NCBI GenBank assembly: GCA_007026445.1
Contig: VDMD01000001.1
Coordinates: 992,001 to 1,056,000, forward strand
Length of the DNA: 64,000 bases
Direction of reading: 5' to 3'
DNA from: Schizophyllum amplum
Taxonomy: Eukaryota > Basidiomycota > Agaricomycetes > Agaricales > Schizophyllaceae
Shown here: piece after piece, positions 56,426-64,000 of the stretch
Layout of the letters: every line of letters begins with the position of its first letter
How positions within the stretch are numbered: position 1 is the stretch's first letter
Made by a program: the position numbers and the translations under genes
Notes under the pieces: generated by a model
What the model saw: only the letters and a program-made list of their open reading frames with translations
What the model was told of the DNA's origin: nothing
Databases searched by the model: none

Positions 56426-59145
56426 TCATAAGAGACATCCGCTAAATAATGCGTGAACGTCCGTGTCGCCATGCTCGCCCGACATGACGGCGCCCGTTCC
56501 ATCCCAGCCCCCCGACGCGGCCTGCGCCGCGCCATCGAGAACAGTACCGTCCGTGTTATCCAGCAAAGGCCCCATCGACTGCCAAAATTCCGTAAAGTCC
56601 ATATCTGTCAGTCCGTTCTCGAACACAGTCAGGTCGATGCCTTCCGACGAACCCTCCATCGTCGTTGATATTCCAGCACCCAATAGAGGATCGAAGTCGG
56701 CCGCAGCGTCTGTAAAGAGCTGTAACATGTCGAAGGCTTGCTCGCCTTCGCCTGACGAGAGACCGTCGACCGAGTTGGGCGTACCCACGAGCGGCTCGGG
56801 CGACAGGATCGCCTCGGAGGTTTCCTGCAGGTCCATCGTTTGGTCTGCAGGGCTGGACTGCGGCGGACTGGAAGGCGGCAGCGGCGAAGACGGGGGAATG
56901 TAGTCGTACTCCTCCTGACGCGAATGCTCCGCCACATCCGAGACCTCGGGGGGTTCAGAGAGCTCTTTGACCAGGAAGTCGTCGACGTTGTCCCATTCCT
57001 CGGATTCAGAGTACGAAGCCGCGAGATCCGCGTCGACCGACTTCGAGCGCGGTGTGCGAGAGGAAGAGGGCCGCTTGCGACGGGGTGTCGCAGGCGTCGT
57101 GGGGGCGCGCAGCCCTCTCGGTGTGCTAGGCGTGAAGAGGGAGCTCCCATGCACGTCGGGCGTCGCCGGGAGGCTCCCAGCACGCCTTCTCGGCGGTGTA
57201 CTGGGCAGCTCGACGTCGGAAGGCGATGAGATCGGGCCGTGGAAGGTGCCCAAGGGAAAGAGGGGAAGCTCGGTGCAGGGCTTCAGTGGCTTCAGGTCCC
57301 TGCCCTCCGCCCCCTGCTCCAGTCCCTCAGCACCCTGCTCGGGCCCCTCACTCAGGCTCTCCTCTTCCGTCTCCAGTCCTTGTCGGCCAATGCGACGCTC
57401 TCGCTTGCGCGCAAGACGAGTTTCCCGTCGTTGAACAGCGACATCTTCGAGCTGACGCTTGGCATTGTCGGACAGGCGCGGCTGCATAGCAGTATCCGTG
57501 CGCGCCCATGAAGGCACTCTGTATGGCTTGCGGGCAGTTGGACGTGCAGGCGATGACGCGCTGACTACGCGGCCTGAAGAGGCAGGAACGGCGGCAGGGA
57601 ACGAGACGCTGCTAGGAAGCCGCTGAGGTCGTGCGGGTGAAGTCGCTGGTGCCCTGTTCTCCCCGATGCTCTGTCGCCTGTGTTCCTTGCTGCTGCTCCC
57701 TCGCGACGCCGTGCCCGCAGCAAACTGGTCGAACGTTCGTTTCCGGCTCTGTACTGGATTATGACTTGGCGCGGGGGCGGCTGGGGGAACGACCACAGGA
57801 GTGGCGTTCGATTTCGACGTGGAGTTGTGAAGGCCGGGGTGGTTGCTGGATTCTGCCGCCCGTTCAGATTCCCCACCTGAGACTGGGACGTCTTTACCGG
57901 AGGAACGGGTGGGCGAGGGATTGAAGTTCTCCTTGTCCAGCAGAATCACGTCGTCGTCGGATGAACGATTCTGGGGGATGGCTGGAGGGGGCACGGTCGA
58001 ATCAATTCGACCGCGTAGAAGTAGAGCTCGAACAGACTCGAGCGTGGCGGCTGTTTGCTCTGGTGAACTTGAGTCGATGGTACTGAGAGAAGCAAGTAGA
58101 GCAGCCTGCTGAGCAGGGTCGCCAGTGCATGCCATGATCAGCGCCATAACATCTAGCAAATTATGCCTAGCGTCGTTGGACATGTTTGGGGTTGGGGGCG
58201 CAGAGGGTGGTGCAGAGGAAGGCGCGGATGAGGGTGGTAGAGATGCGTTAGAAAGAAATGAAGGCGTGCTGGCATAGCTAGATGCAACACTCATGCTAGA
58301 TGAAGAAGGTCCCGCTGTTCGCATGAACGAGCCGCCGGTACACTCATTGGCAGCTCGATTGCGTGGCCGGCCCATCTTCACCTGGGGACCGATATACGTC
58401 TGTGTGTGGGCGTATATGAGGTCTGCTCGAGGCGCCTTGGGCTTCGCGGGTTTCTTCTTGACTTTGCTGGGGTTTACTAACGACCACTTGGGGGGCGCTT
58501 TGGATGCCTCGCCGTTCGAGGAGGTAGAAGCTGGGAGTGAGACAGTCCGTTGCAGAGTAGCAGAATTGCGAGAATCTGGAGTGGGTAATGGCGGTGGCGG
58601 AGGAGTGGCTCGGGCAATGGTGTCAACGTTGAGTGCGAGCGGAGGAATTGGCGACGGTGGTAGGCGGGATGCTTTGGTCTGATTGAGGTTTTAGTGGCGC
58701 AATCCGAGAAGCACCAATGATAACGCACCTCATGAAAGGACAGTATTATCTCCAAAGCTTCTTGTTTCGTGGGTAATCGCACGAGCGTGCCCATCAGGGG
58801 TGCGTCCGCTATGTCGTTGGCGCTCGACAGAAGACCCATCCCCACAGCCACGCCACGATCAAATCCGCCTCCTTGCTGTGTTGCAACATAGCTCGACTCC
58901 AGGGGATCGAGGTGATAGACAGAGAAGTCCCGAGATTTGTCTTGAAGCAGCTCGGGACTGGAGCGGCAGACCACGTCCAGGCAGGGCTTCAACGGCGCGG
59001 TTGCGTACTTCGCGTCGGGTTTGCAAGGCCCGGCGTGTACATCGGGTAGCAGAGTGACTTGCACGGGCCTGAGGGTACGCGCGAGGATATACTGCGGGTT
59101 GGCGTTGATGGTGTACAAAATTCGAAGATTTCGTGTTTCCGCCAT
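56426..59145 (-). CDS. Spt21/Ams2-like transcriptional regulator, 889 aa
   Basis: Two exons, 56426-58678 and 58729-59145. The first ~140 residues (LRILYTINANPQYILARTL and following) match the conserved N-terminus of fungal Spt21/Ams2 proteins, which drive histone-gene transcription in S phase. After a Pro/Lys-rich linker is an AT-hook-like KMGRPRNRAANE. Most of the rest is disordered: Ser/Pro-rich, with RKPYRVPSWART, a basic stretch LARKRERRIGRQ, and an acidic C-terminus suited to activation (DFDPLLGAGI, DMDFTEFWQSMGP). No GATA finger was seen, unlike S. pombe Ams2. Nuclear role is inferred from the N-terminal domain. Confidence 0.8.
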
Positions 59146-59525
59146 TGCACTGGTGAGGGGGAAGGGAGAGTTGCATAAACGACTGATCTTGAGTCCTCGT
59201 TTCAGCAACAATTACGAAGGTTCGGGGGAACGGACACTGACCTAAGCGGGACCTTACAGAGTTCTTGGACAAAAAGAAAGACAAATTCGCCTCGCGTCTG
59301 TGTCGCGCTTGTCACGCATGATGTCAACAAAAAGCATGTGATGTGACAGGGCGCGTTCAGGCGCGTTCAGCGGCTCACGCGTCGACCAACAGGAGCCTGG
59401 CTATTGTGTATCACGCGACTAGGTTATCAGCCGTTCGCTTACATACGCGCGACAAGCTACAAGCAAGCTTGGAGTGTACTACCCTTTCCTGTAGGTCACT
59501 ACTCTAAACTTAACGACGCGCGTCC
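59146..59525. other. Intergenic, no gene seen
   Basis: Spt21-like upstream region. It contains a short direct repeat GGCGCGTTCA (twice near 59350-59370). Nothing else recognised. Confidence 0.4.
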
Positions 59526-60516
59526 TTACACCGCTGCATTGAAAGAGACCTGGATCGACGTGCGCCTCTGGAACTCGTCCGGCACCTGTATGAGAGATCG
59601 CGCCAGAGAAGCAGTGCTACCGGTCGGACGGTGTTTCGAGACCTTGGGCTCAGTGGCTTGCGAGTCCTGAGAAGAGAGTCCGGAGGTAGAGCTAGTCCCC
59701 CGCGAGGCAGAGCGTGAAGAGAGGTTTGGCGAGTCCGTGCCTGGCAAGTTGTCCTTGACCTCGCAGTCTGTCGGGATCGGGAGACCACGGATGGCGTATT
59801 CGACTTCAGATGTCTGGTTCGTCGTACAGTCACCGCGGCGAAGGCAAGGACAGCAGAAGCGACAGAGGAAGCCCAGAGGGAACGGAGACGGGGACGAGTC
59901 CAGATCGCGAGACCAGATTTGTCGGTCGAAGGCGTAGGCGGTGAGACCAGCCGTCACGAATAGACCTAGCGCGTAGAGCAGATCTGTACGGCGGTCGTTA
60001 AGATTGAAGCGGCTTAGAGAGAACACAACGCACGAATAGAGCAGACGATGAAAACCAGTATCTCCGCTGCAAAGAGGACAGACACGACGATGGAAGGCAC
60101 AGTCCCCGAAGTGCCCGTATATATGACGAAGACGACAACTGCGAAGACGCGTCAGGAAGGGCGGTTGGAGGGTATTGCATACGCACTGAGCGTGAACGGG
60201 ACGAACCCCGTTAGCCAGACCAGCTCCCAGACGACGGTCTGCGGTGTACCGAACAGCCTGACGTGAAATATGCTGGGCAACTGTCAGAGCGGGTCGGCAG
60301 GTCAGAGAACATGCTCGATCCTCACGACATGATGCAGCCCGCTATCATTGACAAAGGAATGGATACCAAGATCCAGACGCTGTCTGCTCTGGCGAGGTAT
60401 GGACGCAGGTAGAGAGAAAGGCCGATGACGACGAGATACATAAGTATCATGAACGCTGAAGTCCAGTCAGTCGCCGCTGGGCTCGCGAGCAGTACAGGTC
60501 CCAACCAATGAGGCAT
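59526..60516 (-). CDS. Multi-span membrane orphan, 274 aa
   Basis: Exons are 59526-59983, 60034-60138, 60187-60257 and 60326-60516. The chosen ATG (60516, MPHWLGPVLL) starts a run of about five hydrophobic helices: SAFMILMYLVVIGLSLYL, SVWILVSIPLSMIAGCIM, VWELVWLTGFVPFTLIVVF, IVVSVLFAAEILVFIVC and LLYALGLFVTAGLTAYAF. A cysteine-rich segment (GFLCRFCCPCLRRGDC), a possible palmitoylation site, and a Ser/Thr-rich cytosolic tail follow. An open frame continues upstream of 60516 without an ATG, so an earlier start through an unseen exon is possible. Family not recognised. Confidence 0.65.
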
Positions 60517-60794
60517 TGCCGGAACCGCTTGAATCGTAAAGACATTATGAAAGAGCGACGTTATAGAACTGAAAAGGGAGTAGAGAGTGCGCGGGGCGCG
60601 GCGCAAGTTGGCGAGGCCCGAGGATACTAGATAGACGATGGAAAGATAAGACAAGAAAGGATGGCCGATCGTTGAGTGACGAGCACTAGGGTATGTAAGT
60701 AAGTAACAAACAATGGTTGTGACTCGACCCCCTATTAGTAGTAGATACCCCGAATATATGGCACACACATCGACGCAGGTAAGTAAACGCTATG

Positions 60795-62788
60795 CTACAC
60801 AAGGAACTTGCCCCACTCCAGCCACCACTCGTCTGCGGCGTCGAGCGCGTCGTAGTCAAATTGTATGAGCGTCTTCCCCCATATCTCCGCCGTTTCGTCG
60901 CCCTCCTGGTCGAGCGAGCGACCCAGCGCCTGGTCGCGTCCGTCTCTATATGGCCCGAGAGGTAGGGCTAGCAGCCGAATGCCCGATATCTCGGAATCGA
61001 GCGTCTGCATATTGCGGAAAGTCCGAATTTTTTGGAAGCCGTCCATCAGGACGGGAAGCGCCTTACGCGTTTGCAGGCGTGACAGAAGGCGGGCGAGCGT
61101 AAATGCACTCTCGAACTAATGGACATCCAAAGTCAGCAAACTGTCGACCATAAGGCGCGCGGTGCAGAGATGCGTACCGCGATACAGCTATGAAGACGCA
61201 GTCAGGGTTAGCAAGTGTTCAGAAAGGGGAAAGTGGCACGTCTTACTCGCTATAGGCACCAGCCCACTGGCACAAATCAGCATCTGTAGCGCGTAACAGC
61301 AAGATGCTCTTACCGGTGCACAGAATGCGGCATTGCCCAAGAGGACAACCTTTTGGGTTTTGTCGATAAGGGTTAGCGATTCTGGCATTCGCTGAAGCTC
61401 CTTGCGATATGCATATGACATGTGAACAAGCTCCCTTACTCTGCGGCAGGTCATCATTCGCTGAGTAGAACGAAGGACGAAATCAGGACGTACGCCGGAT
61501 GGTAATCATCGAGGGTGTCTTTTATCTCGTCGAGGATGTCCGCGCCCGTATCGACGTAGTCTTCCGTCAGCACCTTTCCCAAGGTAAGAACATATGCGTC
61601 CGCATCGTACTACGTTCAATGGTCAGCGAGACAGTGCATTGACAAAACCAGGCTTATTACCAAGGAGCTCAAGCCCGCCATGTTCGACTCCATCCAGACT
61701 TTGATCTGGAAAGGTCGTCAATCAATTGTGGCGCAGTCCTGAGATGCTCCTTACCTCATCGCCCTCGAGAATCGGCGCGACTCTGGGATTCTCCCTCATG
61801 TCGGATGGACGAATGGCGAAGGTGGCCCTGGGAAAGCACGATGAGGGTAAGCACGTGCAAAATGAAGTCAGGAACATACCCGAGCAGAGCGCGAACGCCC
61901 AGTTTATTCAGACGCACCAGCGGGTCCTCCTCCTGCTCTTCGTCGTCGGACGATTCATAGTCATCCTCGTCTTCTGATTCGTTTTGCTCCTGGGGCGGGT
62001 GGAGAGGGACAAACGAGCGGGTGACGCCTCTCAACCCGTCTGCACCAATCACCTGTGTGAGAATTGAGCCACTACGGCCGCAGAGTGATGAACTGCGCCT
62101 ACCAAGTCTCCTTCTATCTTACACCCAGATTTTAGATGCAGTACTGGGTTGCCCGATGCCGTTGATGACAGTTTGACGACTTCCTCGTTGTATCTGAGGT
62201 CAATCTGCGCCTCGCGGCAGATGCCGCGCAGGTACCGCATGATGTTAACGTGCTGCGAAGAGGAGCGTCAACGAAGATGCACGATTAAGCGAAGGCATAC
62301 ACAAACAGAAGCCATATAGAAGTTCGACCCCAGGTCGTCCATGACGGAGCTGAAGAACACGGTCTTGCCGATGGTACGCATACTACGTCCTGCCCAAAGT
62401 ATCAACAAGCAAATTTCGGCTGCCGTTCGCGCTACTTCACATTACCTTCCATAAATTCGAGGCCTGGCGCGGTCCGCTGCCTCACTTCGTCATGGATGTT
62501 GGGCAGCAGATTCAAGAGCCTAGCAACGTTCGGTGGGCTGCGTATCCCGCGCTCGAAGACCTGCTCATTTGCGCGGCACGTAAGTAAGCGTGAAGATAGC
62601 ATGCGGGGGAAGATCAGCAGAAAATGGATCATGCATGCACTTACCGGGCGATCTTCACTCCCTTTATCGAGCACAACAACCTGATGTCCGTCTCGATGCA
62701 GCAAGTACGCCGCAATGAGACCTTCGAAGCTTGCGCCAACAACAAGGCATTTTATCGGGAGGACAGCGGCTGGCGGAGGGAGAGACAT
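60795..62788 (-). CDS. FAD-dependent monooxygenase (salicylate-hydroxylase-like), 458 aa
   Basis: Predicted exons: 60795-61115, 61178-61187, 61247-61266, 61314-61440, 61494-61609, 61661-61705, 61755-61827, 61880-62052, 62103-62252, 62307-62389, 62446-62560 and 62645-62788. The N-terminal Rossmann fold is IKCLVVGASFEGLIAAYLL with DKGSED at the end of strand 2 (GxGxxG-like, here GASFEG). Further marks are HVNIMRYLRGIC, the second FAD motif DLVIGADGLRGVTRS, and VVLLGNAAFCAP in place of the usual GDAAH. An acidic insert (NESEDEDDYESSDDEEQEEDP) interrupts the middle. The last part ends ALDAADEWWLEWGKFLV. The two exons of 20 and 10 nt before FESAFTLARLLS are needed to keep frame but are less certain. 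The GD-to-GN change suggests altered or reduced activity. Confidence 0.78.
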
Positions 62789-63451
62789 GGCAAATGCGCG
62801 CTAGAGGGGAGTTGGAATGAGCGTTAGGAGAGAGCAGCTAAGTAACACGACTCTAAATGGAATGAGGACATCCTTTGGCCCATCACGTACTTATACAGAC
62901 TTGCACCCTGAACCGATCCTGAATATCGTATAACATCAGTGCCATCAGTCCGATTTTGATTATGAGGCCGCGGTTCAGTTAATTTAGCAGGATCGGGGCG
63001 GCAGCCACGACAGGCGGAAACAGGCGGAAACCCGTTCCCGCCTTTGCTCGTAGATGTTAGCAACGCCAGATCGGGAGGTCGCGACATTGGACAACGGTCA
63101 GGCCGATGGCAAACACTTGAGGTCACAAAAGGTTTGCAAAAGGTCCCGCGGATGTATTTAATCGTCGAATCGGCATTTCCCGGAGCTACAAGACGACAAG
63201 GGTGCCTGCAGCGAGCTGCGAAAAGAAAAAAAGGCTTTTTGGGTATGTATGTGCGGCTATCTGCGGCTCAGACCGGAGTGACCTGACGGAGAAGAGTGTG
63301 CAAAACACATCCCGCTCGACGACGGACAAAAGATTCGGGGTCGGCACATCGTCGGGGCGGAGGCCGTGTTCAATTAATCGACAATCATTGAAGGAGGACT
63401 TGGCTGGGACTGGCCACACCGGGATGCAGAATGGTCGGTAGGTAGACACAG
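62789..63451. other. Intergenic, no gene seen
   Basis: Upstream of the monooxygenase. Contains a tandem pair GGCGGAAACA/GGCGGAAACC at about 63010-63031. No coding structure recognised. Confidence 0.4.
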
Positions 63452-63751
63452 TCAGTCTGTCGACTGAATGTGTACAGGCATACCTATAATCAAGCTCGTC
63501 AGCAAACAGTTTTGTGTGGTGAAGACATCTCACGCGGAATCAATTATACGGAGGCGCTTAACGTCGTACTTACCCAGTGCTTCGAGATTTTTGTCCAGCG
63601 AGCTGATTTCCTTGCCTACGTTCAGTAGCCCGGGGTCTCCGACACAATAGGCGCGGTGAAGATTGCAGAACTCGAAGGAGAGAAGCACCGTGACCTCGAT
63701 GTCGGCAGTTGCTAAGCACTGCGCACGCCAGCGGGCCTCGATGAGCTCCAT
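63452..63751 (-). CDS. Small or 5'-incomplete protein, at least 69 aa
   Basis: Two exons, 63452-63483 and 63574-63751, joined by a 90-bp intron in phase, give MELIEARWRAQCL at the N-terminus and LEALGMPVHIQSTD at the C-terminus. The peptide is balanced in composition and the splice fits, so coding is plausible. Upstream the frame continues to an AG (about 63764), so this may be the last two exons of a longer gene extending past 64000. No family recognised. Confidence 0.35.
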
Positions 63752-64000
63752 AGACTCAGAGTGCCTATGCACCTTGTATGCACCGTTCTCCTAGTCCCAT
63801 CAAGGAAGATCCGCCGTAGAAGCTAGCTTCGTCCAGCGTAAGAACTTGCTATCAACATCCGACTGCGTCCGAGCAGATTGGAGTGATGCTTTGTAGGTGT
63901 ATCACACGCAGCGGCGCAGGACTGCGGGGTAGAGAAACAGGTGTGCGGATACGTCAGGGATACGTTGCGTAGGTTGATGTGAACGCGACGGTGACGAGCT

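Overview
This window looks like nuclear DNA of a basidiomycete, most likely an Agaricomycete such as a wood-decay polypore or a relative. The reasons are a GC-rich base composition, genes packed on both strands, many introns of about 46-65 bp with GT(G/A)(A/C)GT donors, a fused three-domain tryptophan gene (GATase-IGPS-PRAI), a NoxR regulator with TPR and PB1 domains, and two lineage-typical orphan membrane proteins. I saw no prokaryotic, viral or transposon genes. All gene models were spliced by hand from the sequence, using canonical GT-AG sites and reading-phase agreement. Exon coordinates are therefore predictions, most of them phase-consistent.

Layout. 0-4.2 kb: end of an unknown gene, an unknown gene (-), and an Asteroid/XPG-family nuclease (+) sharing a 168-bp promoter. 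4.8-10.2 kb: a small orphan, a coiled-coil orphan and a GT17 glycosyltransferase (+). 10.5-15.1 kb: a molybdenum-cofactor-sulfurase-like enzyme and NoxR (-). 15.1-17.1 kb is gene-poor. 17.1-26.7 kb: a 7-TM orphan (+), an amino-acid permease (-) and a Drs2-type P4 flippase (+). 26.9-32.8 kb: an endonuclease-III-like glycosylase (-), a possible promethin-like lipid-droplet protein (+), a small secreted protein (+), an aldo/keto reductase with a 13-nt microexon (-) and a CYSTM protein (+). 33-37.5 kb: a sterol-ester-type lipase (-), a thaumatin-like protein (-), a decayed thaumatin C-terminus, and tRNA-Gln(UUG) with an 11-nt intron. 37.7-46.6 kb: a type II membrane orphan, TRP1, an 18-exon serine carboxypeptidase and a hotdog thioesterase (all -). 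46.6-48.36 kb holds no recognisable gene. 48.36-62.8 kb, all on the minus strand: PinX1/Pxr1 G-patch protein, Slt2/Mpk1 MAP kinase, VPS16, Spt21/Ams2-like protein, a TM orphan and a FAD monooxygenase. A short partial gene lies near the right edge.

Working together. The genes do not form one biosynthetic cluster. Several are housekeeping or growth-polarity genes: flippase and VPS16 (membrane traffic), NoxR (ROS signalling), Mpk1 (cell-wall integrity), and lipase plus the promethin-like protein (neutral lipid). Their proximity is probably incidental. The most notable points are very small exons in several enzyme genes, one placed just after a catalytic serine codon; an unexplained frame break in TRP1; a thaumatin relic near an intact thaumatin gene; a GT17 enzyme in a fungus; and a sulfurase lacking the MOSC domain.
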